A DNA stretch of 64,000 bases from Galdieria partita (GCA_025991245.1 BQMJ01000006.1:124001-188000), one strand, 5' to 3'. Positions 20,001 through 31,414 are shown, counted from the first letter of the stretch. Notes: generated by a model not told the origin, from the letters alone. Numbers and translations: made by a program.

Positions 20001-22128
20001 ATGAAGGCCAACGGAGGAGAAGGCCACAAATATAGTATAGTAAAACCGGGTGCTGAAGTGAAGGAAGGTGAGGGTCTTCCACATATATGCTCGTTTGACG
20101 AACCGTTTTGTCTTCAACCTTTCCCAAACGAAAAATTGAACAACTTTTATGATATGCTTTGGTTAGTTCGAAGTTAATCTTTTATGTTGCAGGTTCTTAG
20201 CTTTGTCTCTTGGTTTAGTCGTGCGGAACGATTGTACCCTGAAGGGAATTCACTGGGTCACAGGTCGCAGAACATAAATGGGGAGTTGGGGGACTTTGAG
20301 TTTATAACATATAAGGAGTTAAAAAAGAAAGTTTTAGGCCTTGGCTCTAGCTTCCATCATTTAGGTTTGAAGTTTGGAGATCATATAGGAATATTCTCCA
20401 AAAATTCACCACAGTGGTTAATTGTACATCTTGCTATTTCTTCGCAAGGAATGGTATCTGTCCCAGTATATGAAAGCTTAGGTCCAGATTCTGTTGAATT
20501 TATTGTGAATCATTCCGATATGCGTCTTCTTTGCATTAGTTCGGAAAACTTGGGCAAAGTGCTCGAAAGTAAGGAGAAGTTTCCCAAATTGGAAAAGATA
20601 GTCTTGATGGATCGAGAGAATCTGGATAATAATGGGCTACCTGATAATGTTTTGGATATCGAGCAACTTATTTCAGATGGTCACCAATCGGAAGTTGTTC
20701 ATCCCGGTACATTGGACGATATATTTGTGATGATGTATACTAGTGGCACCACTGGGAAGCCAAAAGGGGTTATGCTACCCAACAAAGCATTTGTATGTGA
20801 AGTAGCTGGTATATTAAGGGTGATAGAGCATTATAATATATCGTTGAACAATCATGACGTGACGATGAGCTACTTGCCACTGGCACATATCTTCGAACAG
20901 GCGTTGGAAGCCGTAACAATCTGTTGTGGTGCTCAACTTGGTTATTATTCCGGTGATATTAAGAACTTGACGGATGATTTTAAAGCATTAAAGCCAACAT
21001 TTCTGATTGGAGTCCCGCGTGTGTTTTCACGTATTGAACAAGGAGTAAAGAAACAAGTTGCGAATGCTAGTTTCCTGAAACGTTCCATGTTCCACTTTGC
21101 GTATCAGAGACAGCTTCAAAGAGTGAATCAAGGTTCTCGATCGTGGCTAATGGACAAACTAGTGTTCAGCAAGATAAAAGCTGCAGCTTTTCCACGTTTA
21201 CGTTTTATGGTATCTGGTTCTGCACCATTATCGGCATCAACACACAACTTTCTAAAAGTAAGTCATAATAATGATTAGTACATTGAGACTAAGCCGTTCA
21301 CTTAGGTTTGCTTTATGGTTCCAATACTACAAGGCTACGGTTTAACGGAAACTACTGCTGGAGTAACGATCTGTGGTCCAGATAATCCTGCAGGTTGTGT
21401 TGGTGGTCTTCTTCCTGTGGCAGAAATCAAGTTGAAAGATATTCCAGAAATGAACTACACTTCCAAGTAAGTAGAGCACTTGAATATTATATTTCTTTGT
21501 TACTGAAACAATGAGCAGAGACTCAGTCGCACCTAAAGGGGAGATTTGTGTCAAGGGCCCTGTAGTATTTATCGGATACTATAAGGATGAACAGGCGACA
21601 AAGGAAGCCTTTGATGAAGATGGTTATTTCTGTACTGGAGATGTTGGCATGTGGAATGAGGATGGCACCCTTTCTATTATAGATCGAAAAAAGAATTTGT
21701 TCAAGTTAGCTCAAGGAGAATATATTTCTCCGGAATATCTGGAACAACAATACGCAGCTTGTAAGTTTATTGAGCAAATATGGATTTACGGCAGTAGTGA
21801 GGAAAGTGAACTTGTGGCAGTAGTGCATCCAAATCAACAAAAGTCCGAACAATGGGCAGAAGAGAATCAGAAAGCGAGCGACTTTAAGGAGTTATGCAAG
21901 GACAAAGATTTTAGAAAGACAGTTTTGGAGGATATGAAGAAAGTGGCGAAAAGCAAGTCTTTGAAAGGCTATGAAGTTGTGAAAAATATATATCTTGAAC
22001 CGGAAGCATTCTCAGTTGAGAATGATTTGATGACGCCAACAATGAAACTCAAACGTCCAGCGCTTAGTAAAAAGTATCAAAAGGAAGTTGAAAGAATGTA
22101 TGAAGAATTACACAAATCCCGAAACTAG
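20001..22128 (+). CDS. ACSL: Long-chain acyl-CoA synthetase (ACSL)
   Basis: Four exons. The first ends at ..NNFYDML; the best join is FYDML|CRAERLYPEGNSLG through a 57-nt intron ending at a TTTAG acceptor, though two nearer acceptors keep frame or nearly so. Exon breaks also at 21258 (intron 48 nt) and after MNYTSK. Motifs: AMP-binding YTSGTTGKPKGVML, adenylation YGLTET, GEICVKG, and the linker/fatty-acid signature DRKKNLFKLAQGEYISPE. Total about 650 aa, standard for eukaryotic ACSL. It activates free C14-C20 fatty acids with ATP and CoA. No signal peptide or peroxisomal C-terminus is seen (ends HKSRN), so ER or plastid-envelope association via other means is possible. An in-frame open stretch upstream starts at ATG-less codon; 20001 is the first ATG. 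Confidence 0.93.
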
Positions 22129-22277
22129 AAAGAGAATTTCACGAGGCATTTATAACGTTTCCTGTTCTGCTTTGGACTTTGTTGAGCTGTCAAACTTTGC
22201 ATCTAAACTAGAATATGTAGCCAAAAGACAATCTATAGTTTCTGATGACTCTATATTCGTCTGCAACTTTGGATTTA

Positions 22278-23240
22278 TTAAATAAAGCACTTGGAAGGTC
22301 CTAGTGCAAAGTCGAAGTTTTGTAGTTTCGGTGAACCTCTTCCAACAGTATGATGCAACAAAAAGTTCCAGATAGCAAAGGCTTCTCTCGCAAGTCTCTT
22401 GAAGTTATCCAGGCAATTGTCCACCCAAATATTTCACATTTGATCGGAAGGGTAGTCTTGCTGCAAGGTACCCATAGACCTCTATAACGCCTCTTAGACA
22501 CTGCGGCAAAGAGGTTTTCAGGTAGCACAAACGTGATTAGTTGAGAGGACTTTTATAGACTTTCTGAAAAGAACTCTAACCTGATAAACCAGAACTCGTG
22601 TTTATGAAAGGAACACAATTCCGATATCTTCCTTGTCCTCTTACGAGTCCGATATGGATCTCTTACAGAAACTTTATTTTTATGTAATGAGTGAAACACT
22701 TTGTAAATGAAACCAAAGAGCCAAAGAACAGAATTCCTTTTCTATTGTGCGTACGACTGGGAAACTGTTCCCATTTTTCTTAAAGAATGAACAATTTCAT
22801 GTCTTTTTAACCAATGATGCAAAGTTTCAACAGCTCCTTGCTTTGCATCATGGTGACCTTTATTTGATAGTTGGAATTTAGAGATATTGACAATACTTTT
22901 ATAAATGTTTCAAGCTGCTCCTTGCAGATGGTATCATGATTCGAACGAGAAACATAGAATTTATTCAAAATATTATCGCATTTTGCAACATATTTGTTAT
23001 CTATTGTCTCTTCCGTTGGTTGTAAGTTGCGTTCCACTTCATAGCAGGTTTCAGACTTTTTGTTTTACAGATTTTTCTTGTCTACCTCTTCCTCCTTTTC
23101 TTTGATACTTTCTTAAAGCTCGGTGTTCCAACATTTCTCTGGAGTCATTCTTGACAGAAATTTCCCCGCTTGTGAACAACGCTGTGGTTTTATACTCAAG
23201 TTTAGGAGAGTCTTCTTCCTTTAAGTACTACATAACGTTC
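22278..23240 (-). CDS. Unrecognised multi-exon gene hidden between ACSL and the GNAT gene
   Basis: No long single open frame exists, but short coding-like pieces join through standard small introns. From the 5' side: a piece including NDSREMLEHRALRKYQRKGG, a 49-nt intron to VERNLQPTEETIDNKYVAKC.., LETFIK joined to QGAVETLHHWLKRHEI, a 51-nt intron to KRNSVLWLFGFIYKVFHSL, then shorter exons RVLFRKSIK, CLRGVIEVYGYLAARLPF and a last exon REAFAIWNFLLHHTVGRG..FALGPSKCFI ending TAA (22278-22280). The 5' end is uncertain, around 23200-23240. Helical, Lys-rich, no family recognised. Its direction fits the local layout: convergent with ACSL (150 bp) and divergent from the GNAT gene. Joins are hand-made, so treat the product as provisional. 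Confidence 0.45.
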
Positions 23241-23342
23241 GTTTCAATTCCTTTTTTTAAGAGGATTTCTCTTTGCTGATTAAGAGTAGACAGGGAATTC
23301 TTGTTGCTTGACAACTTTGTCGATTGTAGACAACAGCTTTGG

Positions 23343-23797
23343 ATGGCTTCCGCTCTTCACGTCGTTCATGACTCAGTTCGCCATCGTTTCTTTGTAAATT
23401 TGAGTGCGACTGCACAAGCCTTTCTCGAGTACCGATATCTCGAGACCAATTTGCTCGACTTGTAAGCTTCGAAACATATTTGGATGGCTTCAATTATTTA
23501 AGTTTTTTAGTTTCCATACTTTTGTTCCTCCAGAAGGCAGAGGCACTGGAGTTGCATCCAAGTTATGTGACGAGGCGTTTGCCTTTGCTCGTTCCACAAA
23601 CGCAAAAGTGAGTGCCTTGTGAACAAATCTTTCTTGTGCTTGATCAAAAGCTGCTATTTTGATAGGTTAAGCCTTCCTGCAGCTATGTTTCACAGGTTAG
23701 TTGATCAAACTTTGACAATATCTTGTTTTATATTTACTGTCCTCATCAGACATACTTACCGAAGCATCCCGAACTTCGAAACCTAGTAGTAGAGTAA
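23343..23797 (+). CDS. Small GNAT-fold acetyltransferase-like protein (NATD1/YjdJ type)
   Basis: Four small exons: 23343-23461, 23511-23607, 23666-23695, 23750-23797, totalling 294 nt, 97 aa plus TAA. Reads MASALHVVHDSVRHRFFVNL.., FHTFVPPEGRGTGVASKLCD.., VKPSCSYVSQ, TYLPKHPELRNLVVE. The pattern H..TFVPPE.RG.G.A..L...A..FA and V.P.CSYV with a terminal HPE.. is that of the minimal GNAT family that includes NATD1/GTLF3B and bacterial YjdJ. RGTGVA is the acetyl-CoA-binding loop (Q/RxxGxG/A). Substrate unknown in all lineages. Every phase agrees, and no exon exceeds 120 nt, so the gene is easily missed. Starts about 100 bp from the presumed 5' end of the minus-strand gene. Confidence 0.8.
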
Positions 23798-24645
23798 TTC
23801 AACTTTTTTTCGGCTTTGGCACTCGATTTTTGCCTCATTGGTGTGTAATTATTATGCCGAACAATAGCAAGGTAAATCTGTACTCTTATTATCGATTGGA
23901 GAAGCTAAAGGAATAAATTCGAAGATTTGGTCTTACTGCAAGAGTCCATTCCTAGAGTTGTTCAACTTTGAGCACAGCGTTTAGATTCTTAACTAGTATC
24001 TCCAGTATAAACAAGTAAATTTCTTGTCACGTATCATATTATCGAGAAAAATTGAACAGTGATCAATACCTCTCTTCATATGGTCCCGTTCTATGTTCCG
24101 CGGTGCAGCTATCCAAATTTAAAGGTTTCCAAATTTCGGACCAAGCAGCTTTCTGACACTTGATATCAATATTATGTTTTTTACCCTGCAACTTTATATT
24201 TGCAGCAAATAAGCTTTCTTAGAAATTCGCGAATAACACTTTATCGACACGGCTGGCTCTCTGTTGCTTTGTCGGTTCATGGTCAAGCGTTTCCTGCTCA
24301 ATTTGTATCTTTGTAGAACAATTAGGATCTCACTGGTTTGTCTTATTTATTTCTGACAAGTTTATCAAATACGGAAGTGAACTCAAATATATGCTTCTCG
24401 TCGTCTTTATCGGCAACATACTCTTATTGAAGCTTCATACCGCGTTGGTTTCTTTCCAGAGGTAAACTCTCATACCTGTTACAACAGGAAAATTGAAGGT
24501 TCCACATTCTCCAATCTAATATGAAATACACTCCTTGGTTTAACTAGAACGATGTCATAACAACGACATCCTCAAGCGCTCAACTCCTCTTCATCTCAAT
24601 CCCTAATTTGGATTATGTAAAGTTGACTTGTGTTGTTCTGGTGTA
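23798..24645. other. Gap of about 850 bp; no gene supported
   Basis: Two plus-strand stretches look weakly coding: around 23799-23872 (FFGFGTRFLPHWCVIIMPN followed by a GTAAAT) and around 24230-24460 (open frame with KYMLLVVFIGNILLLKLHTA). They do not join into a gene I can recognise and no start or stop is well placed. The last part probably holds the promoter of the ApaH-like phosphatase. Confidence 0.3.
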
Positions 24646-26205
24646 ATGGATTGTATGTTTGTCCTTTCAAGTTTTGAGGTTCACTGGTCCAAGTCTTTTT
24701 ACTCTTCGAGAAGTATCAAAGTTGGAACTTTTCAAAGATCCAACAAAGTCGTGTTTAATATAAGCAAACATAGTCAGAATACGAAGAAAGAAAGACTTCC
24801 GGTGACAAGTTTGGACGGATATGAAGCAAGTGACTGTCAGAAGCCAACTCTTGTTCTTACAAAGAAAGTTTTGAAAAGAAGAAAGCAAAAGAAGAATGTC
24901 TCGGAAAACAAGAAACTGGATGAAGGAAGCAGCGTCCTTTCTGACAAGTCTGTTCCACTTAAGCGCCCTGTGAAAGCAAGTGCCAAGTCCAAAAATCAGG
25001 AAGCTGCAGAAGCGAAGGGTGTAAAGAGTCCATCTCTGTACCCTAATAATCAAGATGGCGTGGAGGAAGAAGGTTACAGGGTTTTTTTCAGGGAACTCTC
25101 ACAGGAAAAGGAGAATTTCAACTTGTCAACGCGTTACCGGGGTACGAATCCTCCCTCGAAGGGATTAGATTTACTTTACGTTTCATCAAACAAATTGAAA
25201 TTGTTCCCAGAAGCGTTTACTTCGCAAGAAAAAGATTGGTATAACTGTGCAAGAAAATGGGCCATATTAAAGACGGATTTTCGTATTCCAATCACTCTTG
25301 ACGAGTCTCGCAAACGAAAGTTACCTGCAGAAGCTTTCAAACCAAAATTTGGAGAAAAAGCTGTCAAGAATTGGAAACAATTAGTGGAGAATCCGTCAAA
25401 TAGCATCTCTTCAACTCCTAGAAACAGAGTCCTCGGAGTTCAAGCGGTTCATAGCGAATGGTCCCGGTTTTTGTCAAAGAATCCTAGAATAATCGTTGTT
25501 GGAGATGTTCATGGTTGTGTTGATGAATTAAGAGACTTATTGAAGCTTGCAGACTTTCGTCCAGGTGACCAGGTCATTTTTCTTGGAGATTTAGTAGCAA
25601 AGGGACCTGATTCTGTTGCTGTAGTAAAGATCGCTCGAGAAATTGGAGCTCGTTCGGTTAGAGGAAATCATGATTTCGAAGTAATAAGGTGGTGGAGTGC
25701 GCAAATGAATGGTCTTTCTGGAACTATTTCCGTGAATATGGAACACTTACGAATTGCGCAGGATTTAGATAGAGAGGATCACGAATGGTTATTTCACTGT
25801 CCTTGGTTTATAAGAATTCCGGAAATGAAATACTTGCTCGTTCATGCTGGTTTTGTTCCGGGTGTTGATCTTCATCAACAGAATCCACGACTGATGATGA
25901 ATATGAGATCAGTCCTTCCTAATGGTATCATTACCAATCGTTACGTAGCAGACTCTCCTTGGGCATCTTATTGGAAAGGTCCCGAAACGGTTGTATATGG
26001 ACACGATGCCTATCGAGGACTTCAGCAATTTGAATTTGCCCAGGTATTGCTGCTTTTCTAAAGCTTTAGATGTCTCTCATATGTATTGTAGGGCATTGAT
26101 ACTGGTTGTGTATATGGAGGACGATTAACAGCCTTGTTGCTTCCTGAAAATCGCCTGATAAGCGTTCGTGCCAGGCGTTGTTATCGGTATCGTTATTCTA
26201 GATGA
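24646..26205 (+). CDS. ApaH-like metallophosphatase (ALPH family)
   Basis: Two exons, 24646-26043 and 26092-26205 (intron 48 nt); about 503 aa. The first 60 residues are rich in Ser, Arg and Lys and could be an organelle presequence; residues 60-230 are basic and probably disordered. The catalytic half has the PPP-superfamily metal motifs IVVGDVHGCVDEL, FLGDLVAKGPDS, RGNHDFEVIRWW, LLVHAGFVPG and VVYGHDAYRG. GD[LF]VxKGPxS and the HAGFVPG block mark the ApaH-like (ALPH/Shelph-related) branch, known in many protists and fungi; trypanosome ALPH1 is an mRNA decapping enzyme and others cleave polyphosphates. Role here is open. In-frame ATG at 24646 chosen; the frame upstream starts only with TTG. 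Confidence 0.85.
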
Positions 26206-27213
26206 CACTTGGGTGCTTATTACTGCTAATGATGACCTCAAGAACATATGAAACAAGTTAACTAGGGAATGTTTCTCAGAAGAAATATGTGGGTAATAAA
26301 GGTCTTAACGTACTAAGCTTCCGTTTTATATGGCTTCATAATTTTTGCGAATTCCCAGAGACGACATTAGTCAGCTAAAGTTTGTCAAAGTTGGAACAAC
26401 CCATAACTTTTGTTGAGTTGTTTGCTACAAACGGCCTATGAAGCAATAGGATACACAGCAGAGCAACTCCTAAGAAATGACTTGAAGAATTTGTCATTTC
26501 CCTCTACCAGATAAGATTGCTGGAATCCTTATATGGACTTTTGCAACTCTGAAGCCTCTTCAGCTGGATGATTAGTGCTACAGACCCAGTCGAAAACATA
26601 CAGTTAGGTGACAATGGTGACTAGTTACGTTTAGACCATTTGGATACTTCAATATGAGGAAGATTAAACTTTGCGTGGTGACGCGCGTGACACGCACGGA
26701 TTATATATATATGAATGTACTTAGACAAACCACTCAACTTTTTTAAATTGAATTTAGAGGAGGATGTGAATAGACCGTTTTTGGCTAGTACAGGAAAGAA
26801 CTACCTCAACGAGACTCCTCAGTCTGCTTTTAGTCTAATGAGCTAAAAGATAGGTCAAGTTTTGAAACAAAGTTTATCAGTATCATTTCCAATGAAACTG
26901 TTTTGTTAACCCAAGTTGAAGAATTCAGATACGCACAAGTCCACCAATGCATCATCAGCATGCCACTTCGTTGTAAAGGCCAGCGAATCGTTTTAAGGAC
27001 GCGTATTTTCAAACAAGGGGATTGGAGCCAAAGAATTGGCGCCAACGTGGCTAACAGCCCACCTTTTCCAGGCCCCTTTTTAATCGTCAAGACCAGAGGA
27101 ATGTCCTTGTTTGCAATTGAATATTTTTGAATTTTGTTACTCTTTGGCAGCTAGGCGTTTAGTGTTTCTTTTCGCTCTTTATTGTTCTTTGTCGGAAAAA
27201 ATTTGTAATTAGA
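26206..27213. other. 1-kb intergenic region upstream of actin
   Basis: No coding pattern convinced me; an open stretch at 26903-27130 shows no family likeness. A short alternating TA run lies at about 26697-26713. The 3' end presumably carries the actin promoter and 5' UTR; the 70 bp before the ATG are T-rich with TTTCTTTTCGCTCTTTATTG, a pyrimidine-rich stretch of the sort often seen at highly expressed genes. Confidence 0.4.
26697..26713. repeat. Short TA dinucleotide run
   Basis: A run of about eight TA units in the gap between the ApaH-like phosphatase and actin genes. No target-site duplication or inverted repeat surrounds it; likely a simple sequence repeat. Confidence 0.6.
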
Positions 27214-28338
27214 ATGTCAGATAAGCCTGCAATAGTTTTAGATAATGGTTCTGGAAACTGCAAGTGCGGTATTGCTGGAGAAGATTCCCCGAAGGCAGTG
27301 TTCCCTGCAATAATCGGTAAACCAAAACAAGCTGGAGTTATGGTTGGAATGGGACAAAAAGAAGAATACGTCGGTGATGCAGCTATGTCGAGAAGAGGGA
27401 TTCTCACAATCAAGTACCCTATTGAACATGGTATTGTCACCAATTGGGATGATATGGCAAAGATATGGCATCATGCCTTTTACAATGAGCTTCGAGTGAA
27501 CCCAGAAGAACATCCCGTGCTTTTGACTGAGGCTCCACTGAATCCTAAAGCTAATAGAGAGAGGATGACCCAAATAATGTTTGAGGACTTCAATGTTCCA
27601 GCACTTTATGTGGCTATTCAAGCAGTGCTATCTTTATATGCTTCTGGTCGCACTTCTGGAATTGTAATAGATTCTGGGGATGGTGTTACGCACACGGTTC
27701 CTATTTATGAAGGTTACTCCCTCCCTCATGCTGTGTTAAGAATAGATTTAGCTGGTAGAGATCTGACCCAACATATGGCCAAATTACTTATGGAAAGAGG
27801 ACACAGTTTCACTACTACAGCTGAGATGGAAATCGTTCGAGATATTAAACAACAACTTTGTTACGTTGCTGAGGACTATGAGAAGGAATTGGAAAATGCG
27901 GCCACCAATTCATCCCTCGAAAAGCCATATGAATTACCTGATGGCCAAGTGATAACTGTCGGAAAAGAAAGATTTATGTGTCCCGAAGCATTGTTCAAGC
28001 CAGATATGTTGGGACGCGAAGCAGATGGTGTTCATAAAACTTCGTACAATTCCATCATGAAATGTGACATTGATATTCGTAAAGATTTGTATTCTAATAT
28101 AGTCATGTCTGGTGGAACCACCATGTATCCTGGAATTGCTGCTCGTGTTCAGAAAGAAATAGAAGCCTTGGCTCCTTCTTCTATGAAGATCAAGGTCATT
28201 GCACCTCCAGAGAGGAAATACTCTGTATGGATTGGAGGTTCCATTCTGGCAAGTCTGAGCACTTTTCAACAAATGTGGGTCACAAGAGAGGAATATGACG
28301 AACACGGTCCCTCCATCGTACATAGAAAGTGCTTCTAG
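27214..28338 (+). CDS. ACT: Actin
   Basis: Intronless, 374 aa, complete from [14 protein letters not shown] to HRKCF. All actin blocks are present: phosphate loop [90 protein letters not shown], and [17 protein letters not shown]. It is a conventional actin with several substitutions: [10 protein letters not shown] in place of MCKAGFAGDD, SRRG for SKRG in the DNase-I loop, and HAFYNEL. It polymerises to filaments and would be the substrate of signalling by the PAK kinase in this window. An intron-free actin amid intron-rich neighbours fits strong expression. Confidence 0.98.
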   Translation: MSDKPAIVLDNGSGNCKCGIAGEDSPKAVFPAIIGKPKQAGVMVGMGQKEEYVGDAAMSRRGILTIKYPIEHGIVTNWDDMAKIWHHAFYNELRVNPEEHPVLLTEAPLNPKANRERMTQIMFEDFNVPALYVAIQAVLSLYASGRTSGIVIDSGDGVTHTVPIYEGYSLPHAVLRIDLAGRDLTQHMAKLLMERGHSFTTTAEMEIVRDIKQQLCYVAEDYEKELENAATNSSLEKPYELPDGQVITVGKERFMCPEALFKPDMLGREADGVHKTSYNSIMKCDIDIRKDLYSNIVMSGGTTMYPGIAARVQKEIEALAPSSMKIKVIAPPERKYSVWIGGSILASLSTFQQMWVTREEYDEHGPSIVHRKCF

Positions 28339-28534
28339 AGTGTTACTATGATATTCTGCATGCGTGCCATTGGCAGGCTTTTGAGTTGTCTTGTTCGAAG
28401 TTATTGCTTGTGCTTCTTTCGTGAACATTTTCAATAAAATCATTCTTCCATCTTAAGAAAAAAAGAAAATTTATCAATTTGCTTATCATATCGGAAAATC
28501 TCTCTGTAGAATACACCTGATAGCAAAGAAAACT

Positions 28535-29170
28535 TTAAACCAATTTCCTGCCCGTCAAAGGCAATCGCAATTTGGCCCAAATTCTGTATAGCAAATCAGC
28601 GATTGGTTTAATGATCGGAAGCTTCGTTGGAAAATAAATCCATCCTATGCCCAATGCATCATAAACTGCACGGAAAACTTCCATATCTCTAACCACCATA
28701 CCATCATTTCGAATAGCATGAATTCTGCCCATAGCTGTCTTGTAATCTATACCTGCATTATCAGAAGGGGAATAGTATTTATCCGAAATATCTACAAAGC
28801 AAATAATTCCACGAGAGTCGTCATGTTTTTGCAGGAAAGCAACCTCCTTTCGACACAAGGGACACTGACCATCATAAAGTAGTTTATACTTCCAACTGGG
28901 AGTTTTCGATTGAGACATTCTTGTCGAAGTTTCGGTCTCTGCAGGAAGACACAATCTTACATGGGGTACAATAAGACTCCGCCAATTTCTGTTCCGTGGC
29001 AAGCTCGGTTGTTTACTTGAAATATTTACACTCAAATTGAAGTCACTATTGTACTTGCGTCGGCTGAGACGAAAACTAGGTCCCACTAGAAAGTTCGGTA
29101 ATACAAAGAAAGTTCTCATAGTATTTGTAACAATAAGCCAGTTCACAAATTTTAATTTGAATGGTTTCAT
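28535..29170 (-). CDS. DCC-family thiol-disulfide oxidoreductase (DUF393), probably plastid
   Basis: Single exon, 211 aa. The first 90 residues are poor in acidic residues and rich in Ser, Arg and Asn (e.g. LVGPSFRLSRRKYNSDFNL), like an algal plastid transit peptide; a second Met (MRTFF) lies 18 residues in. The mature part begins YKLLYDGQCPLCRKEVAFL, the DxxCxxC motif that names the DCC family, and continues ICFVDISDKYYSP, MGRIHAI, VRDMEVFRAVYDALG and the C-terminal LLYRIWAKLRLPLTGR. Homologues occur in cyanobacteria (YuxK type) and plants, with redox roles proposed but substrate unknown. Confidence 0.9.
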   Translation of the reverse strand: MKPFKLKFVNWLIVTNTMRTFFVLPNFLVGPSFRLSRRKYNSDFNLSVNISSKQPSLPRNRNWRSLIVPHVRLCLPAETETSTRMSQSKTPSWKYKLLYDGQCPLCRKEVAFLQKHDDSRGIICFVDISDKYYSPSDNAGIDYKTAMGRIHAIRNDGMVVRDMEVFRAVYDALGIGWIYFPTKLPIIKPIADLLYRIWAKLRLPLTGRKLV

Positions 29171-29999
29171 TCACTACCGTCGAATTGTGTAACCGATGAA
29201 ATGAAAAGGCGCACATATGTTTCTATTTTTGCTACGATTCGTTGTCGTAACTGCTTTGTGCACTTCAACTACTTTTTTTCACTTACACCAATTCTTCTTC
29301 TATTTTGTTTGAATGTTTTCAGCAAACTTCCATTAAATCCATTCTGATACTGCATTTCTTGAAACTGGAAAGAATACCTATGTATTGCTTGTGGAACTTA
29401 TTAGAGGTTCCAGTTACTGACTGTATGAAGTTTGTTTGTTACTAAAATGCTCTTGTTTCAAGTTAATTCTTTGGTCCCTTTCTTCCACCTTCATTTAGAA
29501 CTCTCGATTGAGTTGTATTTTTCTCATCCTTACAGAAAAGGGTTTGTTTGCAACTCATTCAGTGAAAGTCCTCGAGAAATGCTGCTTTATAATATTGAGT
29601 TTTGCTGAATTGACTTGATTCCTTTCACAATGTCCATTCTCTTTGTTATGGAGAAACAAGAATATTGGCATAAACAGATAGATAGATCAAATGGGAACCA
29701 AAACTGACTTCGATTCGTCGAAGAACTCTAGCAATAAACTTTATTCTAGTCTTGTTAAAAAAAGAAAGTTAGAGTTGAAGTGTTTAAATGGGAACGCCTT
29801 CAAATTGATAGGAATTGTACTGCAGGCTTACAAGTCTCTCAGCTCTTTTCAAGATGCCACATACGGATACTAAAAAATGTCACTCGGCAAGTCGGAAAAT
29901 TTTATTTATTTACACTTTGTACTTTCACGAACTGATGAAGTACAATCCAAAAATTCTATACATGATCAGAACAACCCTATACAGGGGAATCATTTTACG
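29171..29999. other. About 830 bp without a supported gene
   Basis: A 60-codon plus-strand frame at 29691-29873 (MGTKTDFDSSKNSSNKLYSS..) is the best candidate but has no known relatives that I recognise, and codon pattern is not convincing. Otherwise AT-rich sequence, likely the DCC gene promoter and the 3' UTR region of the ankyrin gene. Confidence 0.35.
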
Positions 30000-31139
30000 C
30001 TAAATAAGAGATAACAAACGTAGTCGATTTGGAACCGAGCCTAATTTCTCTTCAATAATTTTTCGATATTTCTGAAAGATTTTATCCTTTTCTGAACGGT
30101 ATGCTCTGTCTAACTCTTCCTGTGCAACAATCATCAACTGACTTTCTTCTTCTTGTTCACTGCCATCGTCCGAACCACAATTTTCTGACAAATCTTCACT
30201 CTTACCAAGTCCAACTTGTATTCCCAGTGCTGGGGAATCACCGTCTGAGAAATTATCCCTATCAAAGAAAGGAGGATCCATAGGGAAAAATCGGTCAGCA
30301 AGAAAGGTGAATGACTCATCTTCCTGACATGACACACTTCTTTCTCTATGTTTCACTTCGTTGCAGGTTTCTGCTTCAACTGGGCTCGAAACTGTTCGAC
30401 GAAGTCCAATATACGGAAAATCACTGGTCAGAGAAATACTGGCAAAGGCACCTAAAGGGCGGTGTCCATTATTCAAAGGAATGTCGACTCCGGTGTCCAA
30501 TTGGTGTTTAATCTCTCTTGCTCTCCATTCCATACTATCGACAGAACCTGACTTTCTCTTAGAATCAATAAAAGACTCAATAACTGCAATCACTTCCACG
30601 TGACCATTTTCCCAGGCATCATCCATAGGAGTTGCACCCCAACGGTCTTTGGCACAAGGATTGGCATTGTTTTCTAATAGAAACGAAACAATATCCAAGT
30701 GACCTTCCGCAGATGCAAGATGTAATAAAGTTCTTTGGTCATAGTTCACAATATTCCAAAAGGTTTCTGAATTTCCTGTCTTTTCCAACAAGCCTAATTC
30801 TTTAGCTGCTGTTACCATCAATTTGAGAGACGCCAAATTACCAGTGGCGACCGCCCTAAAGAGAGCTGCTTGCAAGAGAGTCGATGACAGCTGTGCACTT
30901 GAAACAACTTGTCCTGGGTCAGTGGTTGAAATGGCTGAAGCTAGGACTGCGTCAATCTTTGTGCCCGAACTCTCAGAGCCTTTGCTATATGGCTTCTCTA
31001 ATTCGAGAATACCGTTATCTTCGTTGTATTGTTTATCTACAGTTTGACCCAAAGTCCCAAGTTCTTCGCAAGAAACTCCTTCGAGAGATGTTTGGCCTAG
31101 CCAGGTGCCAACTACTAACCCGACCTTTGAGCTTTCCAT
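30000..31139 (-). CDS. Ankyrin-repeat protein
   Basis: Intronless, about 379 aa from ATG 31139 (the frame before it starts only with TTG). Residues 80-190 hold a helical repeat region: SSTLLQAALFRAVATGNLAS.., then two clear ankyrin repeats, NYDQRTLLHLASAEGHLDIV and DRWGATPMDDAWENGHVEVI. This DYDxRT..AAxEGH..DRWGxTPxDDA pattern also occurs at the C-terminus of glutaminases and in plant ankyrin proteins, but no other domain is present here. The C-terminal half is Ser/Asp/Glu-rich, ending with a basic coiled coil (KIFQKYRKIIEEK). Partner and role unknown. Divergent from the CDK5RAP1 gene with about 275 bp between starts. Confidence 0.75.
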   Translation of the reverse strand: MESSKVGLVVGTWLGQTSLEGVSCEELGTLGQTVDKQYNEDNGILELEKPYSKGSESSGTKIDAVLASAISTTDPGQVVSSAQLSSTLLQAALFRAVATGNLASLKLMVTAAKELGLLEKTGNSETFWNIVNYDQRTLLHLASAEGHLDIVSFLLENNANPCAKDRWGATPMDDAWENGHVEVIAVIESFIDSKRKSGSVDSMEWRAREIKHQLDTGVDIPLNNGHRPLGAFASISLTSDFPYIGLRRTVSSPVEAETCNEVKHRERSVSCQEDESFTFLADRFFPMDPPFFDRDNFSDGDSPALGIQVGLGKSEDLSENCGSDDGSEQEEESQLMIVAQEELDRAYRSEKDKIFQKYRKIIEEKLGSVPNRLRLLSLI

Positions 31140-31414
31140 CAGCAGGAAGGCTTTTACCAATATCCAATATACTTTAAGTTCGATATATAAAGGAACACCA
31201 AGTAGAGGCTACGTCAAACGTTGCTCCATAGAGAGGTGTTAAATGTGGCCTGGCACAATGGCTAACGTGGCAAAAGGAAACTTAATGAGAATCATGAGCG
31301 ATCTGTTTCGGTATCCCATTGGGGAGAGAGGCACAAGAGCAAAGGTATCAAGTTAGAAACTGTCTAGTCTCTGTATCGGTAACTTGATTCCTAGCACGAA
31401 AAAATTTGTTGGTT

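Noticed and set aside
26697-26713. TA-rich run as a CRISPR, attachment site or transposon end
   Set aside because: No spaced repeats, inverted repeats or target duplication nearby; a simple repeat is enough.
30101-31177. Plus-strand ORFs across the ankyrin gene
   Set aside because: Antisense shadows; the minus frame has clear ankyrin repeats.
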